A stretch of 38,241 nucleotides of DNA from Streptomyces hilarionis (lineage in GTDB: Bacteria; Actinomycetota; Actinomycetes; Streptomycetales; Streptomycetaceae): positions 1 to 38,241 of the forward strand of contig NZ_JAHHIT010000008.1 of NCBI RefSeq assembly GCF_024539675.1, written 5' to 3'. Position 1 is the first letter of the stretch. Each line of letters begins with the position of its first letter. The notes beneath the pieces were generated by a model. That model saw only the letters and a program-made list of their open reading frames with translations. It made no database searches and was not told where the DNA came from. Position numbers and translations under genes: made by a program. Below, piece after piece: positions 9,411 to 17,045 of the stretch.

Positions 9411-9476
9411 GTCAAGGACATCCCCTCCACCCCGTTCCCCGAGCACGAGCTCTGGTTCCCCACCGGCAGTCAGGGG
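9411..9476 (+). pseudogene. araA: Remnant of the L-arabinose isomerase gene (5' end only)
   Basis: Sixteen bases after araB, in the position expected for araA, a reading frame encodes VKDIPSTPFPEHELWFPTGS then QG. The core (F.EHE-WF-TGSQG) matches the conserved N-terminus of L-arabinose isomerase, for example E. coli YEVWFVIGSQHLYG. Similarity stops after Gly at 9476, where the next codons should read Leu-Tyr-Gly, and the sequence turns into the 3' end of the convergent amidohydrolase. A GAAAGG ribosome site (9399-9404) is correctly spaced but is followed by GTC at 9411-9413 rather than GTG or ATG. The remaining ~480 codons are absent. The match is short, so this is a strong inference rather than proof. 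Confidence 0.72.
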
Positions 9477-11059
9477 TGTCCGCCGCAGCCGCAGCCCCGC
9501 AGTGACGCCCCCTCCTGGGGCGGCGGGGTCTGTGCGGCGGCCTTCTCCACCGCCGCGAGCAGCCGCAGGCGTTCCTGCGGCGGGATCCACCTGCCGTCGA
9601 CGACCACGCCGTGGATGCGGCGGGTGTTGCGGATGTCGTGCAGCGGGTCGGCGTCGAGGACGAGCAGATCAGCGGCGTGTCCGCGGGCCACCGCGCCGAC
9701 GGCGGGCAGACCGAGGGTGCGGGCCGCGTCCCGCGTGGCCGCGCGCAGGGCCTCGGCCGGGGTGAGGCCGGCCGACACGAGCAGCGCCAGCTCGTCGTGC
9801 AGGGCGAAGCCCGGGACGAGATAGCCCGTGCCGGTGTCGGTGCCGGCGGCCTGCCGCACCCCCGCGGCGTGCAACTCGCCCACCAGGCGGAGCCGGTGAG
9901 CGAAGATCCCGCGGATCCTGCGCGCCTGTTCGGGGGTGCGTCCACCGGTCAGGGCCGCGAGCTGGTCCGGCCAGCTCTCCACCTGCCAGGCGGGCAGGTA
10001 CTTCCACTCCTCGGCCCCGTTCGGGACGTCGTCAGGCAGTTCGAGTGTGCGGTGCACGCTGAGCGTGGGGACGACGGCCGTCCCGCCGGCCGCCAGGGCC
10101 CGGAAGAGGGCGTCCGCGCGGTCCCGGTCGTAACCCCGCACGGCCCGCCACTCCAGGGGGTGCACCTGCTGGAACCAGCTGTGGTAGCGGGACAGGCTGC
10201 TGGGGTCGCGCGGGTCGATCCGTACGGCGGCCAGCCGGCGCCGTATCTCCGTCTCGTGGCGTGAGGTCGCCAGGAGCAGGGCGTGCAGGTGCTCGACGGT
10301 GCGGTGGCCGCAGGCGCTCGCCTCGGCGATCCGCACGGTGTCGGGGCAGTGCCCGAGGTGGGGGATGCCCAGGCGCCGGGCCTCGTCCGCGAGGGCGAAG
10401 TAGGCCTCGCGGGACAGGCGGGAGTACACCTTGACGAAGTCCGCGCCCTCGCGCTTGACCCGCCGCACGGCGCGCCGGGCCTCGGCCGCGTCGCGCACCT
10501 CGATGGTGGGGCCCACGTCGGCGGCCCACAGCGAGGGCGCGCCGTCGACGATCGGACTGCCGATCACCCAGCGGGGGCCGAGCAGGGCGCCGCGGCGGAT
10601 CTTCTCGCGCCACTCGTGGTGGACGGGCTCGCCCCGCATCTCGCGGACCGTGGTGACGCCGGCGAGGGCGTACAGGGGCGGGACCACGGTCTCCGGGCCG
10701 TCGCTGTGGGTGTGCGCCTCGATCAGGCCCGGGATCAGGAACTTGCCGGTCAGGTCGACCGTGCGGGTGCCCGGGCTCAGCCGGGTGCGCGCGCTCGGGG
10801 CGACTCCGGTGATGCGGCCGTCCTCGACGACCACCGTCATGTCGGGGGCGGGGGGTGCTCCCGATCCGTCGATGACGGTGACGTGGGTGAGTGCCAGCGG
10901 GCCGGTGGCGGCGCCGTTCGCGGGCGTCGCCCCGGCCGCACTGGCCGTGGCGGCGGGCGCCGCCGTGCTCGTCAGTGCCGCGCCCGTCACGGCGGCGGCC
11001 CCTGCCAGGAACCCCCGCCGGGCCATGGCGCGCGATCCCCCACCTGTGGCGTCGGACAT
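9470..11059 (-). CDS. Tat-exported amidohydrolase family protein
   Basis: A 529-residue metal-dependent hydrolase of the imidazolonepropionase/prolidase-like amidohydrolase group. The start is the ATG at 11059, preceded by AAGGGGGAG. A twin-arginine signal (ARRGFLAG, Arg14-Arg15) and an Ala-rich hydrophobic stretch indicate Tat export. Metal-ligand motifs are in order: EAHTHS (His116, His118), FVKVYSR (Lys210, likely carboxylated), HLGHCPD (His234 or His237), TVEHLHA (His257) and AAGTDTG (Asp408). The C-terminal GVVVDGRWI returns to the composite beta domain. Substrate is unknown; peptides or amide xenobiotics are typical for the group. It converges on araB, and its last codons and stop overlap the araA remnant, so the native C-terminus may have been altered. 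Confidence 0.88.
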   Translation of the reverse strand: MSDATGGGSRAMARRGFLAGAAAVTGAALTSTAAPAATASAAGATPANGAATGPLALTHVTVIDGSGAPPAPDMTVVVEDGRITGVAPSARTRLSPGTRTVDLTGKFLIPGLIEAHTHSDGPETVVPPLYALAGVTTVREMRGEPVHHEWREKIRRGALLGPRWVIGSPIVDGAPSLWAADVGPTIEVRDAAEARRAVRRVKREGADFVKVYSRLSREAYFALADEARRLGIPHLGHCPDTVRIAEASACGHRTVEHLHALLLATSRHETEIRRRLAAVRIDPRDPSSLSRYHSWFQQVHPLEWRAVRGYDRDRADALFRALAAGGTAVVPTLSVHRTLELPDDVPNGAEEWKYLPAWQVESWPDQLAALTGGRTPEQARRIRGIFAHRLRLVGELHAAGVRQAAGTDTGTGYLVPGFALHDELALLVSAGLTPAEALRAATRDAARTLGLPAVGAVARGHAADLLVLDADPLHDIRNTRRIHGVVVDGRWIPPQERLRLLAAVEKAAAQTPPPQEGASLRGCGCGGHP

Positions 11060-11376
11060 GCTGCTCCCCCTTCTGCCGATGCGTGCGCCGGCGGTGTCCC
11101 GCCGGCCCTCACGACTCTGGCGCAGCCTCGGCGAGAGCACAGTGCGGCCAGACGGTGGGAGCGGGGGTGTTGCTGGGACCACCGCTGCTCCCGGCCTCGC
11201 GCACCGACCGGGGTGGCGGGTGGCGTTGCGCGGGACGGGCCGCGCCCGTGGGGCCGGGTCTCGGCTGCACGGGCGGGCGTCGTGGGGGCCGGGTCGGAGG
11301 TGCTGCTCGGGGGCCCGGGTGCGCTGGTACTCGTCCTGGTCCCCACCGACCGCAGCGCCGCGGGCCCCTGGTCCCC
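11060..11376. other. Gap without a supported gene
   Basis: The interval between the amidohydrolase start and the DeoR-like remnant holds the amidohydrolase ribosome site and presumably its promoter. The long open frames across it are low-complexity shadows rich in Arg, Pro and Gly. I see no convincing gene or hairpin. Confidence 0.4.
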
Positions 11377-11640
11377 GGCTCGGGCGGCTCCTCGTCCCGG
11401 AGCAGCAGGGTGCGCGCCCCGCCGCGGACTCGTTCGAGGACGCCCTGGGCGACGAGGACGTCGAGGTCGCGCAATATGGTCGTCTCGGAGGCGCCGGTCA
11501 GCTCCGCGAGTTCGGCGACCGTGGCGCCTTCGGCGTCTCCGGCGTCTCCGGCGTCTCCGGCGTCTCCGGCGTCTCCGGCGTCTCCGGCGTCTCCGGCGTC
11601 TCCGGCGTCTCCGCGGAACGCGTTCCCCCGTCCTCGCGAC
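11377..11640 (-). pseudogene. Remnant of a DeoR-type helix-turn-helix regulator
   Basis: On the minus strand, about 11377-11531 encodes a convincing DeoR N-terminal winged-helix segment: VAELAELTGASETTILRDLD followed by VLVAQGVLERVRGGARTLLL. In normal family members this is preceded by an ATG and a helix, and followed by a ~190-residue sugar-phosphate-sensing domain. Here the upstream side is a run of Gly-Asp-Ala repeats from the 9-bp tandem array. There is no ATG, GTG or TTG in frame between the uvrA-like stop and the helix-turn-helix. The downstream frame continues as Pro/Arg-rich sequence with no resemblance to the sensor domain. It looks like a decayed or truncated gene. Readthrough expression from the uvrA-like gene cannot be excluded. 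Confidence 0.55.
11532..11612. repeat. Nine perfect tandem copies of a 9-bp unit
   Basis: The unit GGCGTCTCC is repeated nine times without a mismatch over 81 bases. A partial, diverged copy (GGCGCCTTC) lies just before it. On the minus strand it encodes Gly-Asp-Ala in the frame of the DeoR-like segment. A unit length divisible by three keeps the frame open when the copy number changes. Perfect identity implies recent expansion by slippage. Confidence 0.95.
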
Positions 11641-11644
11641 CACG

Positions 11645-14122
11645 TCAGGAGCGCGCGAGGCGGGCCGCGAGATAGGGCGCGGTGACGCTGCGGCGGGCCC
11701 TCGCCACCTGGGCAGGAGGGCCCGCGGCGACCACCCGCCCGCCCCTGTCGCCGCCTCCGGGCCCGAGGTCGACGACCCAGTCGGCGGTGGCGACCGTGTC
11801 CAGGTCGTGCTCGACGAGGACGACCGTGTTGCCGGCGTCGACGAGCCGGTGCAGCCGGCGCAGCAGCAGCGCGACGTCCGCGGGGTGCAGCCCCGCCGTC
11901 GGCTCGTCGAGCAGGTAGAGCGCGTGCCCGCGGCGCGCCCGCTGCAGTTCGGTGGCCAGTTTGATGCGCTGCGCCTCGCCGCCGCTGAGTTCCGTGGCCG
12001 GCTGGCCCAGCCGCAGGTATCCCAGGCCCACCTCGCGCAACGTCTCCAGACTGCGGGAGGCGGCCGGGACGGCGGACAGGAAGGCGGCCGCGTCGTCGAC
12101 GGACAGCGCCAGCACGTCCGCGATGCTCCTGCCGCGGTACGTGACCTCCAGCGTCTCGGCGTTGTACCGGGCGCCCTCGCACGCCGGGCACGGCGCGTAG
12201 GTCCCCGGCAGGAACAGCAGTTCCACCGCGACGAATCCTTCACCCTGGCAGGTCTCGCACCGCCCCTCGGGCACGTTGAAGGAGAACCGCCCGACGGAGT
12301 AGCCGCGTGCCCTGGCCTCGTCCGTCGCCGCGTACAGCTTGCGCACCGCGTCGAACATCCCCGTGTACGTGGCCAGGTTGGACCGGGGAGTCCGGCCGAT
12401 GGGCCGTTGGTCGACCCGCACCAGCCGGTCGAACGACTCGGCCCCCGACGCGTCCTGGACGTCGACCTCCAGCCGCGCCTCCTCGGGCTCGTCGGGCTCC
12501 TCGGGCGCGAGTCCGAGGTGGCCGCGGACGACCTCGGCGAGGACCTGCGTCACCAGTGTCGACTTCCCGGAACCGGACACGCCCGTGACCGCCGTCAGCA
12601 CGCGGAGCGGCACGTCGACGGACACGTCGCGCAGATTGTGGCGGGAGACGCCGCGCAGGCGCAGCCAGCCGTGCGGGGCGCGCGGGCGGTGGTCGGGCGG
12701 CTCGGCGCGCCCGAACAGGTACCGGCCCGTGGCCGACTCCCCGACCCGCTCCAGGCCGGCGACCGGGCCGCTGTACAGCACGCGTCCGCCGCCCTCGCCC
12801 GCACCGGGGCCGATGTCGACCACCCAGTCCGCCCGCCGTACGACGTCCATGTCGTGCTCGACGACGAACAGCGAGTTGCCCGTCGCCCTGAGGCGCTCCA
12901 GCACGTCCAGCAGCGGTTCCGCGTCCGCCGGGTGCAGGCCCGCGGAGGGCTCGTCGAGGACGTAGACCACGCCGAACAGCCCCGAGCGCAGCTGGGTGGC
13001 GACCCTCAGGCGCTGCGCCTCGCCGGGCGAGAGGGTCGTCGAGCGGCGCCCGAGGGCGAGATAGCCGAGGCCCAGGTCGAGCAGGACGTCGATCCGTGCG
13101 ACCAGATCGCCGCAGATCCGGACCGCGACCTCGGTCGTCTCCCCGGACCGGGCGGTCGGCGTGGCGGCGTCGGCCTCCGACCGCCCCGCGACGGGCCGCA
13201 GCAGCCCGACGACGTCGGAGAGCGGCATCGCGTTGACCTCGGCGATGGACCGTCCGGCGAAGGTCACGGCGAGCGCCTCGGCCCGCAGGCCGCTGCCGTG
13301 GCACTCGGGGCAGGGCACGGTCCTGACGAACCGGAGCGCCCGTTCGCGCATCCTCTCGCTCTTGGAGTCGGCCAGGACGTGCATGACGTGCTTGCGGGCG
13401 CTCCAGAACGTGCCCTGGTAGCCGTAGTCGACGCGGCCCTTCTCCGGCTCGACGTACACGGAGGGCTGCTCGTCGGTGTACAGCAGCCAGTCGCGGTCCT
13501 TCTTCCTGAGCCTGCGCCACGGTCGGTCGACGTCGATCCCCAGGCCGCTCACGACACTGCGCAGGTTGGCGCCCTGCCAGGCGCCCGGCCAGGCGGCGAT
13601 CGCCCCCTCGCGGATGCTCAGCGTGGGATCCGGGACGAGCAGGTCCTCGGCGACGTCGTGCATCACGCCCAGTCCGTGGCATTCCGGGCAGGCGCCGGCC
13701 GCGGTGTTGGGCGAGAACGACTCGGCCTCCAGCCGGGCTGCCCGGGGCGGATAGGTGCCGGCGCGGGAGTACAGCATGCGCAGCAGGTTGGACAGCGTGG
13801 TGAGGGTGCCGACCGTCGAGCGCGAGCCGGGCGACCCGCGCCGCTGCTGAAGGGCCACGGCCGGCGGCAGCCCGGTGATCTCCCGCACGTGGGGTGCGCC
13901 GACCTGCTGCAACAGTCGTCGCGCGTACGGAGCGACGGACTCGAAGTAGCGGCGCTGTGCCTCCGCGTACAGCGTGCCGAACGCGAGCGAGGACTTGCCC
14001 GAACCGGAGACGCCGGTGAAGGCGACCATCGCGTCGCGCGGGACGTCGACGTCCACGTCGCGCAGATTGTTCTCACCGGCGCCCCGGACCCGCACGAAGG
14101 AGTCGCTCGTGTCCTTGCTCAT
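11645..14122 (-). CDS. UvrA-like class II excinuclease ABC subunit A paralogue
   Basis: An 825-residue protein with two ABC ATPase modules. Walker A motifs are GVSGSGKSS near residue 37 and GVSGSGKST in the second half. The signatures are LSPGEAQRL and LSGGEAQRI, and the Walker B segments are VYVLDEPSAGLHP and LYLLDEPTAGLHP. Zinc-binding CPECHG, CPECHGSG, CETCQGEG and CPACEG motifs are present. The length is about 100 residues shorter than canonical UvrA, as in the class II paralogues linked to drug resistance or DNA-adduct protection in actinomycetes. The start ATG (14122) lies almost directly after AGGAAGG, so initiation may be weak. No uvrB or uvrC is nearby. The housekeeping uvrA is likely elsewhere. 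Confidence 0.88.
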   Translation of the reverse strand: MSKDTSDSFVRVRGAGENNLRDVDVDVPRDAMVAFTGVSGSGKSSLAFGTLYAEAQRRYFESVAPYARRLLQQVGAPHVREITGLPPAVALQQRRGSPGSRSTVGTLTTLSNLLRMLYSRAGTYPPRAARLEAESFSPNTAAGACPECHGLGVMHDVAEDLLVPDPTLSIREGAIAAWPGAWQGANLRSVVSGLGIDVDRPWRRLRKKDRDWLLYTDEQPSVYVEPEKGRVDYGYQGTFWSARKHVMHVLADSKSERMRERALRFVRTVPCPECHGSGLRAEALAVTFAGRSIAEVNAMPLSDVVGLLRPVAGRSEADAATPTARSGETTEVAVRICGDLVARIDVLLDLGLGYLALGRRSTTLSPGEAQRLRVATQLRSGLFGVVYVLDEPSAGLHPADAEPLLDVLERLRATGNSLFVVEHDMDVVRRADWVVDIGPGAGEGGGRVLYSGPVAGLERVGESATGRYLFGRAEPPDHRPRAPHGWLRLRGVSRHNLRDVSVDVPLRVLTAVTGVSGSGKSTLVTQVLAEVVRGHLGLAPEEPDEPEEARLEVDVQDASGAESFDRLVRVDQRPIGRTPRSNLATYTGMFDAVRKLYAATDEARARGYSVGRFSFNVPEGRCETCQGEGFVAVELLFLPGTYAPCPACEGARYNAETLEVTYRGRSIADVLALSVDDAAAFLSAVPAASRSLETLREVGLGYLRLGQPATELSGGEAQRIKLATELQRARRGHALYLLDEPTAGLHPADVALLLRRLHRLVDAGNTVVLVEHDLDTVATADWVVDLGPGGGDRGGRVVAAGPPAQVARARRSVTAPYLAARLARS

Positions 14123-14714
14123 CCTTCCTGGGTACCCGATCGCGCCGGGATCAGCAGCCGACGGCGGGTGGACCCGAGGCCGGGGAACCGAGCGGAGACC
14201 AGACGCGCGCGGCGTGCGGGATCCCAGGCCGGCACCGGTGTCGGCCCGGGGCGACGGCGCGGAGGCGACTGTGCGGGGGCCTCGAAGGCTCGCACCGGGA
14301 GCGCTGTACAGGCCCAGCGTCGGCGGAACGGGCGGGCGAGCTGCCCGGGGCCTTCCGCTTCGCGGGCCGGGTCGCGGCCGGAGGCCGGGGGCGGAGTCGG
14401 CAGAGCGCGTTCCGACGCACCCCACGCGGTCCGGCGACGCGACGCCGGTCACCTCCTCATCTTCGGACTCCTGCCCCGCCCCTGCAACCGGGTCGGGCGA
14501 CCGGTCGATGACGGCGGGATGACGCTGTGCTGACACCGCGTCCGTAACGTCGGAGGTGGCGCGGGAGCGGCGAGCACGAAGGTCCTGGGGGCACTCTCCA
14601 CGTCCACGATCCCGCGCAGTGGAGGCGCCTTCGCACCTCCCCCCTCTCGCGGATCCGCGGGCTCCCGTCCCCATCGACCCGAGCCGGCCCGGCGATCGAA
14701 TGGAGGGTCTCGTC
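14123..14714. other. Long divergent intergenic region
   Basis: About 590 bases separate the divergent uvrA-like and transglycosylase genes. Frames crossing it are Arg/Pro-rich and lack family resemblance or ribosome sites, apart from GGAGGG at 14702-14707, which serves the gene at 14715. It must contain promoters in both directions, but I could not assign -10 and -35 elements with confidence. Confidence 0.45.
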
Positions 14715-15434
14715 ATGGTCGCTGTGTCCCACGTGCAGTTCGGCATGCGCAACGAGGACGTGCGCCTCGTCCAGAGGGCCCTGATCAAGCGCGGCCGCAC
14801 GATCCCCGACGGAGCCACCGGCCTCTTCGGCGACCAGACCAGGGCCGCCTACCGGGCCGAGCAGCTCGCCCAGGGCTTCAAGGGAGCCGACGCCGACGGC
14901 GTACCCGGCCCGACGTCCCTGACCACGCTCGGCAGACTCACCGGCCTCTTCACCGTGGACGGCGCGGGGGCGCCCGCCGCCGTCGACGGGCGGCTCTCCC
15001 TCGGCCAGGTCACCTTCCGTGATCCCGGCGACGAGTCGGGCGACGCGGCCATGCGGCGCTACGCCCGCAAGGCGTGCGAACTGACGCACATGGACCCGCG
15101 GTTCGGGGTCCCCGCGCTCGCCACGATCGCTCAGCGCGAGTCCGCCTGCAACAGCCCGAAGTGGCGGATCAACACGACCGACAGGAACGCGAACGGTCCG
15201 CGTGTCTCCGACGGCCACCCGCAGAACTGCTCCCGGGGAGCCACGCAGTGCATCCCGGTCACGTTCGCCACCTACCACCAGACGGGTACGGCGACCACGC
15301 CGTACGACGTGGTCGCCTGCATGTGCGCGACGGTCAACTACGTCCGCCACCGCTACCACGTGAACCAGTCCGGTTCGAACTTCGCGGCCCGTGTCCAGCA
15401 GGCGGATCCGCGGCGGCGCCCCCACTGGTATTAG
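14715..15434 (+). CDS. Peptidoglycan-binding protein with lytic transglycosylase-like domain
   Basis: A 239-residue protein. Residues 11-79 form a peptidoglycan_1-type binding domain (VRLVQRALIKRG, ATGLFGDQTRAAY). Residues 110-215 resemble a soluble lytic transglycosylase/lysozyme fold, with candidate catalytic Glu142 in IAQRESACNS followed by GATQCIPVTFATYH. Six cysteines in the catalytic half suggest an extracytoplasmic, disulfide-stabilised enzyme, yet there is no signal peptide, Tat motif or membrane segment. Starting at ATG 14715 (GGAGGG seven bases ahead) is better than any upstream start, and the upstream frame does not supply a leader either. The gene is followed after 8 bases by an M23 peptidase with the same N-terminal domain. 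Confidence 0.8.
   Translation: MVAVSHVQFGMRNEDVRLVQRALIKRGRTIPDGATGLFGDQTRAAYRAEQLAQGFKGADADGVPGPTSLTTLGRLTGLFTVDGAGAPAAVDGRLSLGQVTFRDPGDESGDAAMRRYARKACELTHMDPRFGVPALATIAQRESACNSPKWRINTTDRNANGPRVSDGHPQNCSRGATQCIPVTFATYHQTGTATTPYDVVACMCATVNYVRHRYHVNQSGSNFAARVQQADPRRRPHWY
14741..14951 (+). repeat. Copy 1 of a 211-bp duplicated cell-wall-binding module
   Basis: This segment encodes the binding domain of the transglycosylase-like protein. It aligns without gaps to 15484-15694 (offset 743 bases) at clearly high nucleotide identity, including long identical stretches across LIKRGRTIP and AEQLAQGFKGADADG. It reflects a tandem module duplication kept similar by recent origin or gene conversion. Confidence 0.9.
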
Positions 15435-15442
15435 GAGTTCCC

Positions 15443-16135
15443 ATGGCCCCCGCACCCACGGTGAACGCGTCCGACGTCCGGCCCGGCATGCGCAACGAAC
15501 AGATACGCCTCGTCCAGAAGGCCCTGATCAAGCGCGGCCGCACGATCCCCGGCGGAGCCACCGGCCTCTTCGGGGAACAGACCAGGGCGGCCTACCGGGC
15601 CGAGCAGCTCGCCCAGGGCTTCAAGGGAGCCGACGCCGACGGCCTGCCCGGCCCGACCTCGCTGGCCGCGCTCGGCAAGGCCACGGGGCTCTTCCGCCTC
15701 GCGGGCGCCGCCGCGCCCGCCGCGGCGCACGCCGGCCGGGCGGGCTCGCCCGTGCCCGGCCACAAGGTGACGTTCGCGTTCTACGAGCGCGGGCCCTACG
15801 CCTGGAAGCCCGACGGTCACGGCAGGCACACCGGGCAGGACTTCGCCGCCGGCAAGGGGTCTCCCGTCGTCGCCGTGCGCGCCGGCACGGTCGCCTGGTC
15901 GAACGGCGACGGCGGAGCCTACGGCCAGTGGATCGGGCTGGCCGCCGACAACGGCCACGTCTACACCTACTGCCACCTGTCGCAGCGCCAGGTCAAGGCC
16001 GGTCAGCGCGTCAGCGTCGGACAGCGTCTCGGCGCCGTCGGCAGCACCGGCAACGCCACCGGGCCGCACCTGCACTTCGAGATGTCCAAGGGCTCCGCCT
16101 GGTCCTACGGCAACGTCGCCGAGCCCCGTTGGTGA
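15443..16135 (+). CDS. Peptidoglycan-binding M23 (LytM-type) metallopeptidase
   Basis: A 230-residue protein. Residues 16-84 repeat the binding domain of the previous gene. Residues ~105-230 form an M23 endopeptidase with all zinc and catalytic residues visible: HTGQD (His129, Asp133), YCHLS (His178) and GPHLHFEM (His209, His211). It should cleave peptide cross-links of the cell wall. As in its neighbour there is no signal peptide, and an Ala-rich linker joins the domains. AGGAG lies five bases before the ATG, and the gene sits 8 bases downstream of the transglycosylase gene, so the two form an operon able to cut both glycan and peptide bonds. Confidence 0.88.
   Translation: MAPAPTVNASDVRPGMRNEQIRLVQKALIKRGRTIPGGATGLFGEQTRAAYRAEQLAQGFKGADADGLPGPTSLAALGKATGLFRLAGAAAPAAAHAGRAGSPVPGHKVTFAFYERGPYAWKPDGHGRHTGQDFAAGKGSPVVAVRAGTVAWSNGDGGAYGQWIGLAADNGHVYTYCHLSQRQVKAGQRVSVGQRLGAVGSTGNATGPHLHFEMSKGSAWSYGNVAEPRW
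15484..15694 (+). repeat. Copy 2 of the 211-bp duplicated cell-wall-binding module
   Basis: Partner of 14741-14951, encoding the N-terminal domain of the M23 peptidase. Most differences are scattered single-base changes, several of them silent, such as GAC to GAA and GTA to CTG around the Gly-rich loops. Confidence 0.9.
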
Positions 16136-16716
16136 AGCGGACGAGGAACCCGTCAACACGGACCGCCATACCCACCCGGCTCCCGAGGGGACCGGCATAC
16201 AGCCCACATTGCCCGCCCTGCTTTCCGGCCGGGCGGGTCCGACCGTGAGTGAGAGACGGGCGGACTGCCGCCGCCCACGCCGAGGACCGGGCCGACCGCC
16301 ACGCCCGCCGGATCGCCGCGACACCGCGCTCGCCACCCCACTGGACCTCCTCCTCGCCGGGATGAGCGCCCCGTACGCGGAGGAGGTGCCGCACTCCGGC
16401 GTCCTTGTCGAACACAGCCGCCGGTCACGCGCAGGCAGGGCGGTCCGGCCCGTGCGTGGACGACGCGCCGCAAGGCCGGTGGGACGGGCGGCGGCTGGAG
16501 AGAGCTGCGCTTCGACGTCCTCGAACGGGACTGACCGAACCGGCTGACCCAGCCCGGCCGGTTGACGCAGAGGTCGGCGAGCCGGAGGCGGTGCGGTGGC
16601 CCGGGCGAGGCGGGCCTGCCGGGCGCGCGTGCCCGGGCGGTTCCGGCCACTCGGCGGGGGTGCACCCGACGATCGCCGGATGGCCTGCACGGGGCCGGGC
16701 TTCCCATGCTGGCGGC
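16136..16716. other. Gene-free interval after the wall hydrolase pair
   Basis: No coding frame here has both a ribosome site and a recognisable product. A short frame ends with a protein-like stretch (ELRFDVLERD, stop near 16536) but has no credible start or upstream domain, so it is at most a decayed gene end. The interval contains the hairpin at 16212-16237. Confidence 0.4.
16212..16237 (+). terminator. Possible hairpin terminator after the M23 peptidase
   Basis: CCCGCCC and GGGCGGG form a 7-bp stem around a 12-base loop, 76 bases after the peptidase stop. It is moderately strong and GC-only, so the call is tentative. Confidence 0.4.
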
Positions 16717-16935
16717 ATGACACACACCCCGCACGACTCAGGGCTCGACGCCGCCCGACGGTCACCGTCCGATGCCGCGGGCTGCGGCCACGCGCCCCGT
16801 CGCAGAAGCGAGCTCTGGGAGTTCCTCGGCATGACGTTGGCGGCGAGCGGCCTCGTCCTGGCCGTCGTACACCCCGACATCCGCGACGACGTCGTCCACA
16901 CGCTCGCCTCGAGGGCGGTCGCACTGGTCCGTTGA
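16717..16935 (+). CDS. Small single-helix membrane protein
   Basis: A 72-residue frame starting at ATG 16717. A polar, basic N-terminal half is followed by one predicted membrane helix ([17 protein letters not shown], about residues 37-53) and a short polar tail. GGCGGC is the only weak ribosome-site candidate. It precedes the ABC exporter by about 110 bases on the same strand and could be co-expressed. I do not recognise a family. The composition and hydrophobic segment make it more credible than the surrounding shadow frames, but it remains a prediction. Confidence 0.45.
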   Translation: MTHTPHDSGLDAARRSPSDAAGCGHAPRRRSELWEFLGMTLAASGLVLAVVHPDIRDDVVHTLASRAVALVR

Positions 16936-17045
16936 GCCCGGGTGGCGAGCCCCGAGACCCTTGCGCGGGCCGTCGGCGCCCGCCACCGCCGCGGACCTGC
17001 GCGGCCGGCCGACCCCATCGGACATCGAGGAAGGCAAGCAATCCT

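Noticed and set aside
9400..9500. Insertion sequence or integrase scar at the araA junction
   Set aside because: No inverted repeats, target duplication or transposase fragment could be seen around 9477.
11532..11612. Possible CRISPR-like array
   Set aside because: The 9-bp units are contiguous with no spacers and no cas genes are present.
10283..14533. A 1416-codon open frame on the plus strand
   Set aside because: It is the antisense shadow of the amidohydrolase and uvrA-like genes. High GC keeps such frames open, and its product is Arg/Pro/Gly-rich with no family resemblance.
14715..16135. A prophage lysis cassette
   Set aside because: The hydrolases resemble endolysins, but no holin-like gene or phage structural, integrase or replication gene is adjacent.
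16300..16540. Protein-like frame ending in ELRFDVLERD
   Set aside because: There is no start codon with a ribosome site and the upstream residues show no domain, so it may be chance or an unidentifiable gene remnant.
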